NCBI GenBank assembly: GCA_025331445.1
Contig: JAIWNE010000004.1
Coordinates: forward strand, 558,001-622,000
Reading direction: 5' to 3'
Source of the DNA: Blakeslea trispora
Lineage: Eukaryota > Mucoromycota > Mucoromycetes > Mucorales > Choanephoraceae
Length of the DNA stretch: 64,000 nucleotides
The notes under the pieces are model-generated. The model was not told the DNA's origin and did not search any database. It saw nothing but the letters and a program-made list of their open reading frames with translations. Numbering within the stretch: position 1 is the first letter of the stretch; each line of letters opens with the position of its first letter. Below, in pieces: positions 46,742-57,069 of the stretch. Made by a program: the position numbers and the translations under genes.

Positions 46742-47071
46742 CTATGAGATGCAGTTGCATTGATCATCCATACAAAATCCAATAAGAGATGGAGACATGT
46801 CTTGACACAAGGCGTCGCATGATTCATGATCGTCATCTTCACACTTGCCAATTTCTGTCTCTTCAGTACAATAGCAATTGCCAAAGATACAATTTCCTCT
46901 GCCTTGGACCATTTCTTGACAGGCAAATTCGCAGTCTGAAGAATCTCCAGGTACTTCACAAAGCTTATAGTCGCTCAAGTCTAACGTTTTTGCATTTACC
47001 ATGTTGGATTGATTCAGTAGTAGTACGCTTAATGTGACGAACACGTAAAAGGTGAGTGTGGTTGGCTTCAT
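46742..47071 (-). CDS. Secreted cysteine-rich protein with two defensin-like modules
   Basis: Intronless, 109 residues, ATG at 47071. Signal peptide at residues 1-27 (FYVFVTLSVLLLNQSNMVNA). The mature part contains two modules with the same cysteine order. Module 1 is C-x8-C-x3-C-x8-C-x4-C-x-C (...CIFGNCYC); module 2 is C-x7-C-x3-C-x10-C-x4-C-x-C (...CMDDQCNC). The C-x3-C and C-x-C pairs match the cysteine-stabilised alpha-beta motif. It is acidic, unlike most antimicrobial defensins. It may be a secreted effector, a binding protein or a defence peptide; sequence alone does not decide. Confidence 0.75.
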   Translation of the reverse strand: MKPTTLTFYVFVTLSVLLLNQSNMVNAKTLDLSDYKLCEVPGDSSDCEFACQEMVQGRGNCIFGNCYCTEETEIGKCEDDDHESCDALCQDMSPSLIGFCMDDQCNCIS

Positions 47072-47928
47072 TTCTTAGAATAGACTAAATTATATAGATA
47101 GGAAGAAAAAGGGTTGTCTGTTTAATGCTTGTGATAATGAGACAAACAGAAATATATATAAAAAAGAAAAAAAAAAGGGGAAAAGATAAATGACACTAAA
47201 TCTTAAACAAAACCTGTCATTTATGAGATGAAATTAAAACACGCGTTTGAGATACCGAAAAAGGTTGGCTTGTGCTACACTATTCCGTGATCCTTACATT
47301 TGTGCACCATTTGCGGACATAGATTGCATACTGAAGCAAACACTCGGATATGCTTCATCGCGTCCATTTGTCTTGAACTCGGCCTTTCCAACTTTTTGTT
47401 CCACTTGAGGCAGATTGCTGCTTTGTATCGAAAAAGGGGGATAAGCAAAGGTTGGTTTCTTAGTACCTTCCAATCAAACGTAATGCCATCATCCAAGAGT
47501 CTTGCTACCGTTGAGATAGAGAAGCTACCCAAATAATGACACACGCAAATACCAAGTACTTGGCTCAAAGAGAAAAGCTTTCCAGTGTCGCCTCATGTTT
47601 TACTACATGAGATTGACAGTTTATACACAATAGAGATAAAGAAAGAAAAAATACAATATAACATACCTGTCCAGACAACTCATTGTTTCTTTCCATCATT
47701 GTCTGGTTTAGCCTTGCATTGCTAGTATCTTGCAAGCCTTCTTTGTACGTCAGTTTCAAATTCGCAAAATAAAAGTTTAGGGAGAGGGAAAGCAACAACG
47801 GCCTCAACTTCAAACATTGAATAGACGCTTAAACTCTGAAATTAAGCACATCATGTTAGTATGTGATCCGAGCATAAATTGCTGTCGCTATATCAAGAAA
47901 TATAGGTAAAATATATTTATTATCTAAT
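47072..47928. other. Spacer with unsupported small reading frames
   Basis: 860 bp between two minus-strand genes. A minus-strand frame at 47275-47568 (about 97 codons) has no ATG and no recognisable domain; another at 47565-47813 adjoins it in a different frame. They could be exons of an unknown gene but I see no clear splice pair. The left end is the promoter of the secreted peptide gene. Confidence 0.3.
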
Positions 47929-49368
47929 CTAAATATCCCAAGAGACTTTAAGAATCTCTCTTTTGACGGTGCTTGCACTTTCAAATACTTTTTCGTATTT
48001 CAATTTGTCACCGTCTTTGTCTTGAGTTTGACTCAATAGAGAGCAGAACGGTAAAATACCACCACCTACACCAAAGTAAACAGTTTTAGCTGCTACATAG
48101 CTATAGAAACCAAAAAGAAAAAAGAGAGAGCAAATAAAGTCAGAATAAACAAACAAGAAAGTCCATATGCATTGTATATTTACCAGACACCATCAGGTTT
48201 TTTGAGTGCCTTTTGGAATACGTGAATTAAATCTGGTAAAGCATGTTCAGCATAAATAGTTTCCGATGTAACAATCATATCATATTTCTCGCTCTCAACA
48301 TTCAATTGTTCCTATGTTTAATATGAGTATCAAAAGTGTAATTCTGCATATTGAAATAACACCTTACAGGTAATGTACTCCAATCACCAAAAAATGCTCT
48401 TGTTCGTGCATTCACTTGACTTAACATTTCTGGAACTCTTTCGGAAGCGATCTCAGCTTCGGCATCACAAGTGATTGGATCTTCCTCAATTCGCTTTTCA
48501 TCGTCATCATCTTCTTCCTCTTCCTCTTCTTCATCTTCATCCTCTGAGCTTTCTTCCTCTTCAATTGGTTCCGAGGGCTCTGTACTGACAGCAGGATCTT
48601 GAACAGTCAGAACAGTGTTTAAAAGAATGTTTGGTATAGTTATAAAGCGAATGACTTGTTCATTGTAATCCTGAACGTCAACCTTGTTGTCTAATTCAGA
48701 AGATAAGAGGTAAAGAGAAGGGAGAGATGAACCACAGCCAAGCTTGACAGAGTTTAGAGAAGCAAGTTAGCATAGGCATTCTCATGTGTACAAATCAAAC
48801 TTACTTCCAATACACGCTTTTGACTGATTTGCTCGGTTGGTAAGCTAGCCAAGTATTGCACCATATCAACTGAACATTCCCAAGTCTTGAAACCACCTTC
48901 ATAAACACCTCTGATCAGATCTGTGTTGCCACTCAAATTCAACATGTTAACCACTTCACTATCGTTGTTTTCGGCATCCACAAGACTGTCTTGTTCAGCC
49001 ATTTGAAACTTGACATCAGCAAGAGTGCGCTTGTAAATTGGTTTTTCAACATTAGGTACTTGAAGGATATCTGCTTGGATCACACTAGGTAAAGGAGAAG
49101 TCTGGCAAATTTTGTCCTTCTTGTCAGTATACGGCTCTCAGAAATAACAAAATAAACCTACAAGGATATCATACTGTTGACTAAGGACTTTGTTGACTTC
49201 GTTGTTCTCAATAGTCAAGTCACTCAAGCTTGTCTCTAGTTGTTGGTTGTCTTCTGTATCCTCAAGATCGAGTTCTTCGTTCTTTCCGATCATGTCAGTA
49301 ATGAGTTCATTGCTCTTTCTCTTGTCTTACAAGACAATACATACTGTAAAATTGAATTTGAAAGCCAT
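47929..49368 (-). CDS. Protein-histidine methyltransferase METTL18/Hpm1, N-terminus interrupted
   Basis: Seven-beta-strand methyltransferase; yeast Hpm1 and human METTL18 methylate a histidine of ribosomal protein uL3. Motifs: DLIRGVYEGGFKTWECSVDM, then the SAM loop LEVGCGSSLPSLYLL, DYNEQVIRFITIPN, YDMIVTSETIY and AKTVYFGVGGG. A long acidic Glu/Asp insert (48470-48580) interrupts the middle. The family's conserved start (human MTFQFNFT) is matched by MAFKFNFT from the ATG at 49368. Five codons later a TAA at 49327-49329 interrupts the same frame, which then continues correctly as DKRKSNELITD. Either an exceptionally short intron removes it or the start is defective. Stop at 47929. Confidence 0.85.
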
Positions 49369-50119
49369 GGCGTAAGTAGATATGTATATGCTTCAGGAGG
49401 GTAAAGAAAAAAGGAAAAAAGCAGCTTACTTCTTGTCGTTGTAGTAGCAGACAAATATAAACAAGCCACCAAATCATTAAAGTGATAGACTCTGCTTTTA
49501 AGTCAAAGAAGTCAAATGTATGTACATGTAACAACTCTCTCTTTCTCTCTATAAAGTAGAACTGTTCAAGCAAACCTAATGAGCTGCAAAGACCACTGAA
49601 TGATAGCAATCCAAGACTGAGTCTTGATTGGACAATAACTATTTTGACAAGCAAGGCCACTATCTTTTGTTTGCTTTGCTTTTGTATCTTTCTTGAGAGA
49701 TAAAAAAAATACAACCGGAAACACCCAAAGAACAACAATTGAATGGTGAATAATTTCTGAATCGAGTTGGAATGCTTATATGTCAAACTTAAAGCAAATC
49801 GTTTTGTACGGTAGCCTTTTCTCAGTTTAGAAAAAAAAATAAACCACAATTTGAACACAGTTTTGGAGTTGAACAGAAAATTATTCTAAATTCCAAAGGT
49901 TTTGAATCTTTAATTGTTGGTCAAAGATGAAAACGCTTTTCGTTGCGAACTTATGATGCGCAATAAAAAAAAGTAAATTAAACTCCAATTGATCCTTCAG
50001 AGGCCAAACTTTTGTTTTGTATTAAAGATAATGAAAATCAGATATGCGTTGAAAGAAACTCAAGCAAACCGGCACTTTGATATTGAGTTCATTCGTACAA
50101 AGACATGGAATATGCTGAG

Positions 50120-50811
50120 TCAAATAGTCCCATATATTGCGTTCAGAAAGGTTGTTTTTGGATCTTCCGTGTTATGGTTAGATCTTCTTGCTGGAGACCC
50201 TAGCCGAGGCAAGCCTTGAGCCCAAATCACATATTCAAGTAATTCAATACGTGGCTTTAGTGTTTCTGGATTGATGAGTTCTTTAGCCATCTTGCACATC
50301 AAATTCTTGAGCTTCCTTTTGAATTCGGGAACTCGCATAAAACCAGCAGTAACAGGTCGTAAAAGAAAACCATAAAAAACAGTGTAATCGTCACTGTTTA
50401 AGAATGTTGCAGAACTCACTGTAAGAACAAGATCCTGAGCAGAAAACACGACAGGAGAACATTTGTCACTGGGTGGTCCTAGTTTACATCTACCACTAAT
50501 ATCTACTACGCCAAGTGTTTCCAGATGTCTATTCTTGTTACCAAATGGCATTTCATTGTAGTCTAAAGAGGCCGACTGCTTTGATTGTTGATATGAACGC
50601 GTACGTAACTGTGTCTCAAAGAAGGTAGACCAATAGACTTTGCTATTTTATATACCAAATTCTCCTTCATGAAAGTCTTGTCGGTAAAGATTGATTTTGG
50701 CTTTAGGTGTCGATATTCAAAGAGATTGCCCCCTTTAGATATAAAAGTTTTTTTCGAGTCTGGAGTATGTTCCAAATACTTCTCTTGACGACTAGTTCTT
50801 TCGCCCTTCAC
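50120..50811 (-). pseudogene. Frameshifted remnant of an unidentified gene
   Basis: Two frames read as parts of one protein. The upstream part (to about 50650) ends near FMKENLVYKI; the downstream part continues in another frame as KVYWSTFFETQLRTRSYQQS and runs through LGVVDISGRCKLGPPSDKC to a stop at 50218. A frameshift near 50650 separates them, with no plausible intron there. Content is coding-like (balanced residues, Cys and Trp present). Family not recognised; it may belong with the other multi-copy hypothetical fragments in the window. Confidence 0.4.
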
Positions 50812-51734
50812 AATTTCTTTGCTTTGTATAGACTCGTGTTGAACCGTGCAAAATCAAAAAAAAAACATAGAAGTTATTTTGGCAACTAGTGTCAAAACAA
50901 CAATGTTCACAAAGTTGGAACCTTAAAATCATTTCAGATATTAGTAGAGATAATCTTGAAATCAAACATTTAACAAGCATTGTAAAAGGTGACGATATGA
51001 TATATAAAGCAGTCAATGTGCGTATATAATATATTGAAAGCATGATACGATTGATTTTCACTGACTCTCTTCTCATCAATATTTGGAATAGCTATATGAC
51101 GCGATACATGTATATAGCAGGATGGTTGCATAAGCCTTATAATATGGAGATAGCAACATCTAACAAAACAAGCAATGGCTCTAGAGATTTCAATACAAGA
51201 AAAGACTAAATCATTGCTTGAATAAAGATAGTTTTGAGACATAATTACAAAGGGCTTGTTCATCATTATCGCATAATGAAGCATGTGAACAAGTATGCAA
51301 CAGTCATGCTTGATATATTGAAATACTGATCAAGACAAGAACATGTCTTGTTCGAGCATAACAGCATAAAAGCTGCTCATCAAAACCTGATTGCAACAGA
51401 GTAAAGCCGAAATGGAAACATCATGAAAACACAATATAAACCTGCATTAAACTAGTTCTTTCTCTTTCTTTCGAATAAAAAACATCAAGTTTCTTCTCAT
51501 TGAATTTGTCTAAGACCTACAAACACCACAGATTGCATAAATAAGCATCAATATCTTATCAAAATGATGTCGCATTAAAAAAAAGATAAAGAATGTTGAG
51601 AAAAGGTTGTTGTATTTTATGCAACAATTATTTCATTGTATCATTTTGACAAAAGGTATATAATAAGTGAATACCCATTCAATCTTTCTCATTTACTTTA
51701 TTCTTTCTGCTTTTTATTAAAATACTGATCAAAG

Positions 51735-51918
51735 AAAACGTCTCGCGAGAGATGCTTGCTTAGGACATTAGTGAAATCATTTGAGGCGACGTTGAAAATG
51801 CAGAGAGCCTCAAGCCACTTAAGTCAGTTTTGGGTGGATTGAGACTCTCAAGCATTTTCAACGTCGCTTCAGATAATTTCATCAGTGTATTGAGCAAGCA
51901 TCTCTCGCGAGATGTTTT
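51735..51918. repeat. 184-nt imperfect inverted repeat made of two facing gene fragments
   Basis: The left half is the reverse complement of the right half at about 85 percent of positions. The outer arms share TCTCGCGAGAGATGCTTGCT and the inner arms share GACGTTGAAAATGC. Even the centre pairs (GAGAGCCTCAAGCCAC with GTGGATTGAGACTCTC). Both arms encode almost the same peptide outward, IFNVAS..F..VLSKHLSRD, and differ mostly at silent or conservative positions, so this is an inverted duplication of coding DNA. Confidence 0.85.
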
Positions 51919-52312
51919 GTCAGTGATGCAAAATATCAAATACAATGAAAACGAAATTGTAGCTTTGGAGTTTAAGGCTGAGAAGAGCAGCAGCAATATC
52001 AGTAGCAAGAAGAGAAGCAGAAGCAGGAGCAGCAAACAAGTAGCGTTGTCTTTGGGACAAGAGGAGAAAAGCATCCGCATCAATAAGGCTATCTTGTCCG
52101 CTTTCCCTTTAAAAGTCGCATGCAACTGTGGTATAAATTTTAATGGCTGAATTGGCTATAGCTACACTATTCTGCTCTTTCAAGACATCTATGTCGTTAA
52201 GAAGATGAAGTCCTTTGTCTTGCTTTCCTGCCAGAAAGATCTTAAAAGTGATATGCTGTTGAATGTGCTGTCTGTTATTTACCAGATGAAGGTAATGTGT
52301 TTGTGGAAACAA
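51830..52312 (+). pseudogene. Partial copy of a multi-copy hypothetical gene
   Basis: Frame 51830-52150 reads GLRLSSIFNVASDNFISVL, KHLSRDVLSVMQNIKYNENE, IVALEFKAEK, a Ser/Arg-rich stretch, then KSIRINKAILSAFPLKVACN. After its stop, another frame from about 52155 continues in the same style: YSYTILLFQDIYVVKKMKSF. The change of frame and early stop suggest decay. The KSIRINKAIL motif resembles the fragment at 36.9 kb. A short intron might rescue part of it, but no good splice pair is visible. Confidence 0.4.
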
Positions 52313-52392
52313 AGACTGAGATAACTAACTGAACGATACTTAGAAACATTGGTTGTCAACTGCTGCTGCCAATTAGTGTCAGTAGAGAAAAC

Positions 52393-52444
52393 CAAGAAGA
52401 AGAAGAAGAAGAAGAAGAAGAAGAAGAAGAAGAAGAAGAAGAAG

Positions 52445-52474
<30 letters not shown>
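52393..52474. repeat. GAA/TTC trinucleotide microsatellite
   Basis: About 27 uninterrupted GAA units in gene-free DNA just right of the decayed gene fragment. Confidence 0.95.
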
Positions 52475-52475
<1 letters not shown>

Positions 52476-53489
52476 GGCGCTCTTTTTACCAGAGCTAAGA
52501 CGAAGAATATTGTAAATAAAATATACCTCTTTTTTCTGTTCTCTTTTAAGAACGGCTAGTATACGTGTGAAATGCTCGTGCTTGTTTTATTATTTGTCTT
52601 TCAACTACTCTGTCTACTTCGTTTCGTAACAGAAGAGTATTTACTGAGAGATCATAAGGAGATGGATAAGGCATAGGTCAAACATAAGAAACGAGAACCC
52701 ATACAAAAGCGTACAGTAACCTCCTGAATTTAAGGCCAACATCACTCTTAAGCAAGAAGTATCGTTAAAGCTAGTATCTTTCCTAGTTAATCGAAACATA
52801 GCCAACAAATGCAAGCAAAACGGGCCATTGCTTGTTCTTCACACGGTATTCCCAATCACTTTAATGGCGTTTCTTTCTTACTTGAATACATACTCATTGA
52901 TGCTTGACATGAACAACATACGAAGTGTTATTTTCTTTTGTGTTTTCTGTCATTCGATTTGTAAATTTGCATGAAATAAATTTCACCAATGCAAGCGATC
53001 ATTTTCTCTTCTTGAAGTTGTAGAGTTCATCATGGTCAACTCATTTTTCTGTTAGCTTGCTTATAGGCAATATCATTCAAATCTGTTGAAGAATCGAATT
53101 GTTGTAATAAGTGGCTTATATAGATGCAAATCAAAACATATACGGGCCAATGAAGGGAGTAACAAGCACAACCCTATATATAAACATCTGGTAATAAGCT
53201 GTATATTGGCTATTCCTATTCTTAAAAGAGATGAAGGAAGTGTATGCATATGGTTTTTATGAGCCATAATCACATGAGTGTAGTACAAAAAGATTGGTAT
53301 TTTAACAGAGAAAGCATCATGATTAGCTGTTTTTTCTTTTAAATGACATACACAAAAATATGGCTACCAAAGGATTGATTGGACAAACGTGTTGCAGTTC
53401 ATTTATCATACACTGAGAAACACTATTTTTTATTCTTCTTCTTCATTTATTTATTTGGCTTCTTTGCAAAAAAAAAAAAAGAAGAAATC

Positions 53490-55499
53490 ATGTACAACCG
53501 AACCAACTGGAATGAATTGGCTACTGAAATTCTAGAGTCAATATTTAAACTGTTGAATGACGAAAAAAGTAGCTTTCTGCAATATCAGCTTGTCAATAAA
53601 CACTGGTATCGAACTTCGCAGCGCGTTTTCTATCGTCACCTCTATGTCAGTTGTGACCCATTCGACCTTCGACAAGAAGAAGGTGGGCTGAACATGGATC
53701 CGATCGAAAGAACCAGACACCTTTTGAACGATGCTTCTTTTGATGTTGGAGCACAAGTGCGCAAAGTGTTCATACACTATGAAGGAACAGACGATGATGT
53801 CAACTTGGAGTTTTGGAAGATCTTGATTGCTAAATGCCCTTTTGTGAGAGAAGTACACTACCACTTTGAACTTACAGAAAAGCTTGCTACTGGCCTTATT
53901 TCAATCTTGAAGCAAGATAAAAGTTACTGGTGCTTCTTGGAGAAGTTTGAAGCACAGTCGTTCACGGAAGAAGCCGAAAAGATCTACTCGCACTTTCTTT
54001 ACAAAATCGGAAGTACCCGGCTTAAAAAGATTGAGCTGTTTAAACTTCCTGATAAGTTTGGCACTGATCTGATAAGATACGTCCAACAGTTTGACAAACT
54101 GTCTCATTTAAATGTTGCCAGTAGAGGCATGTTACTACGGAGCGTCTTTGATATTGAAGAATTGTTAAAAGTGGCACCCCATCTGATTGAGCTGGCAATA
54201 GACTGGCGAGTGGATACGGATGATGAAAATAGCAGCAATACAGACAGACGGATATCAAAAGCGCTTGATCAATGTGAACCATGCTGTCTCATGCAAAGGC
54301 TTCGATTCTGCTTCTTCTCACCCAAGAACATGAAAGATGAGTTGAAATACATCATAAGGAAATTTCCAAAATTAAGAGAGATAGAACTGAAAGGTGCCAT
54401 TGTCAACCGAGCCCCAGTGGCACAACACATGGTGCTGGCATCAACAGCAGCAGAAACTATCAAATTTGTCTGTACTCTTGAAGCATATTACTTTTCATTA
54501 AGGCATTATTTTGATCTGTTATCAGCCAAACTCTATTTCGATACTTTTTCAGAAACCGTGCAAGGGACAAAAGGCCTGGAGATTGGGTTTCTAAAGGACA
54601 ACAGAGCACAGAGATTTACTGTTTGCAATCACACTTGTTCAGAGACTGAACCCTATTGGTCAGGTCACTTTTTAAAGCCCAATGTGCCATGGATGAAGAT
54701 CGAATTGGATGGTCGATCCATACTATGTTCAAGTGAAAGTGATTCTGAGCACCAACTATTTGCTGAACAAGAAGAAGGCAAACCGATGGATACATTCATA
54801 GAAATGATTGGATCAAAAGTGAATATTCTTCGACTGAAAAGCAGCCTAAGAAATGGTGATTCCGTCTTGCGATTGTTGGGTTATGCCATTTCAGGTTTTC
54901 CTTCATTTGGTATTACTATGTTTGAGTACCCTATGACAATCGTCTTTAACAAATGTCCCTTCCTCAAGTCCTTGTTTATTGTACATGGTGACTTTGAACA
55001 ATACAATGCAAACACGATGATGCAGTTACATAGTGATTCATTAGAAACACTTTCCATTGAAGATAGTCTTGTTCCTTATATGTTCTTTACTCGGTTATCG
55101 GACAAGAGATGCTTACCGAACCTTAGAAATCTGCATATCCGTGGTTGTGGGTTTTTTTCGTCGCTTGAAGAGACGCTCTATCTACCTCAGGCAGAGCTCG
55201 ATACGTTATTCTTGTCAAAGACTAAAAGCTTTCATGACCTGTGTGCAAGCGTGTTTGATGATTTGAAAGAAGAGATCAATGTCAAGGTGACTACAATAGC
55301 AGATGATAGTTCTCAAAGTGATAGTTATCATTACTATTGCTCTGATTTCGAGAAAAAGGAATTGGTGCCTACAAAGAAAAATGCCTATGTAATAACAGCT
55401 GCCTTTGACACAAAGTATACATTACATATCACATGCAAGTCAATCAAGAGATTAAAGATTGACATTATGTCAGGCGTGCTTGTGTCCAATTTTCTGTAA
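53490..55499 (+). CDS. F-box protein with LRR-like C-terminal region
   Basis: Intronless 669-residue protein. ATG at 53490; an in-frame extension upstream lacks a good start and runs through low-complexity sequence. The N-terminus is an F-box: WNELATEILESIFKLLNDE, then QLVNKHWYRTSQRVFYRHLYV. F-boxes bind Skp1, so this is probably a substrate receptor of an SCF ubiquitin ligase. The long remainder has irregular leucine-rich segments (LKKIELFKL, LSHLNVASRG, LRNLHIRGCGF) consistent with degenerate leucine-rich repeats. Substrate unknown. Such F-box genes are usually numerous in Mucorales, which is background knowledge. Confidence 0.82.
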   Translation: MYNRTNWNELATEILESIFKLLNDEKSSFLQYQLVNKHWYRTSQRVFYRHLYVSCDPFDLRQEEGGLNMDPIERTRHLLNDASFDVGAQVRKVFIHYEGTDDDVNLEFWKILIAKCPFVREVHYHFELTEKLATGLISILKQDKSYWCFLEKFEAQSFTEEAEKIYSHFLYKIGSTRLKKIELFKLPDKFGTDLIRYVQQFDKLSHLNVASRGMLLRSVFDIEELLKVAPHLIELAIDWRVDTDDENSSNTDRRISKALDQCEPCCLMQRLRFCFFSPKNMKDELKYIIRKFPKLREIELKGAIVNRAPVAQHMVLASTAAETIKFVCTLEAYYFSLRHYFDLLSAKLYFDTFSETVQGTKGLEIGFLKDNRAQRFTVCNHTCSETEPYWSGHFLKPNVPWMKIELDGRSILCSSESDSEHQLFAEQEEGKPMDTFIEMIGSKVNILRLKSSLRNGDSVLRLLGYAISGFPSFGITMFEYPMTIVFNKCPFLKSLFIVHGDFEQYNANTMMQLHSDSLETLSIEDSLVPYMFFTRLSDKRCLPNLRNLHIRGCGFFSSLEETLYLPQAELDTLFLSKTKSFHDLCASVFDDLKEEINVKVTTIADDSSQSDSYHYYCSDFEKKELVPTKKNAYVITAAFDTKYTLHITCKSIKRLKIDIMSGVLVSNFL

Positions 55500-55602
55500 A
55501 TAAATATGCATATTTTTTGTGTCACTTCTTTCCTATTGGATACCACTGGATCTTAAATCTCTTTTTCTTTTTCTCTTTTCTTCTTCTTTATATCTTATCT
55601 TC

Positions 55603-56975
55603 ATGGCTGACTTGCCTTCACTTCGCAAAAAGATCGATTCGCTAGACACAACACTAGTCAACATTCTTAATGAGCGCGCCCGTGTTTCGCTTGATATAGG
55701 GGCAGCTAAAAAGAAAGAACTGTACGTATGTTCTTTCACAAGTGTTATACCCTACCAAACAAAATAAAATAGGCTTGAAGATGAAGACGAACCCGAAGTG
55801 TATCGACCCGGACGTGAAAAACAAATCTATGAAAAGGTTCATTGTACTTTGTTCTTGTCATTTCTTTCTTTTTTTCTAACAAAGATCATCCATCATAGTT
55901 GACACGCTTGAATGTTGGCCCCTTAAATGATGATGCTTTACATGCTATTTTTAGAGAAGTAAGAAAACCTACGAGATATGAAAGACTGTACTGATGGATA
56001 AGGATAGATTATGTCAGCTTCTATCGCGTTACAAAAGGATGTTTCCATTGCTTATTTGGGTCCTCCTGGTACATTTTCTCATCAAGCTGCATATAAGAGA
56101 TTTGGTGATAGTGTGGCTTACGTTCCTCAGAAACAGATTGCCAGTATGTTTTCCTTTGTTTTCTTTAGAAGGAATATAGTCTCATTTGGATGTTTTTAGA
56201 TGTATTTGAAGCTGTTGAAAAGGGTCAAACAACATATGGTCTTATTCCTTTCGAAAATTCAACCTTTGGGTCTGTTGTGGAGACATTAGATTATTTTATT
56301 CACTCGTCTATCAAAGTGCGTGCAGAGACCTACTTGACAGTACATCAATGTCTATTATCCAATTCACCCATAGACAAAATCACTAAAGTCTATAGCCATC
56401 CTCAAGGCCTAGGTCAAACACAAAAATGGTTATCTGCACATATTCCTAATGCTCAGCGTATATCAGTCAAATCTACAGCTGAAGCAGCACAAAAGGCAGC
56501 TCTCGAAATTGGTGCTGCTGCTATCTGTAATGAAATCTGTGCTGAACTTTACGGGCTCGACATTATTGAATCAAACATTGAAGATCTTGCAGGTAAAGAA
56601 CCAAAAGAAGAAGAAGAAAAGCAAGAAAAAGAAAACAAACTCGTTCTTTCTATAGCAAATACAACACGCTTTTTAGTGATTGGACCATCCAGTGATGCAG
56701 CCACTGATGATGACCACACACTAATCACCTTTACTGTAGACCACCGCCAACCTGGTGCATTGTGTGATGGCTTGAAGGTTTTTAAAGATTATGATTTGAA
56801 TCTCTTCAAGATTGATTCTCGACCTAGTGGGCAACGCCCATGGCATTATGTCTTTTTTGTAGAATGCTCTGGTCATTTTGAGAATACCGAAATCAAGAAA
56901 GCTTTAAAAGATCTTGAAAAGTATTGTTTAGATGTCATTGTGTTAGGAAGCTTCCCTAATCAAAGGCCAGAATAA
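55603..56975 (+). CDS. Bifunctional chorismate mutase-prephenate dehydratase with ACT domain (P-protein)
   Basis: Would convert chorismate to prephenate and prephenate to phenylpyruvate in phenylalanine synthesis. ATG at 55603, five exons. Residues 1-90 are an AroQ-type chorismate mutase: LPSLRKKIDSLDTTLVNILN, ERARVSLDIGAAK, then VYRPGREKQIYEKL and LHAIFREIMSASIALQ. Next is prephenate dehydratase: VSIAYLGPPGTFSHQAA, IPFENSTFGSVVETLD and the catalytic TRF in NTTRFLVIG. A C-terminal ACT domain (PGALCDGLKVFKDY, KIDSRPSG) suggests feedback control by phenylalanine. A Lys/Glu-rich insert (about 56594-56640) lies inside the dehydratase. Yeast has these two activities on separate proteins (Aro7, Pha2). 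Confidence 0.93.
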
Positions 56976-57069
56976 ATTGAATAAAGCAAGGTGTTGTTTT
57001 ATTATTATATAATACAGGCTAAAAAGAATTAGAGTGAAGATGAAGGAGGAGGGGGGGATATACAGGCTT

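Larger units (their letters stand above)
49369..53489. other. Accessory region with decayed genes, hairpin and microsatellite
   Basis: About 4.1 kb without an intact gene. Contents listed separately: a frameshifted gene remnant (50120-50811), a 184-nt inverted duplication (51735-51918), a gene fragment (51830-52312) and a GAA microsatellite (52393-52474). Remaining sequence, including 52480-53489, is AT-rich with no recognisable feature. A hydrophobic minus-strand frame at 49307-49858 overlaps the METTL18 start in another frame and is probably chance. Confidence 0.45.

Noticed and set aside
47275..47568. Minus-strand frame of 97 codons
   Set aside because: Begins at TTG and has no recognisable domain; splice connection to the neighbouring frame could not be shown.
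49307..49858. Hydrophobic minus-strand frame of 183 codons
   Set aside because: Overlaps the METTL18 start in another frame, has low-complexity hydrophobic content and no family resemblance.
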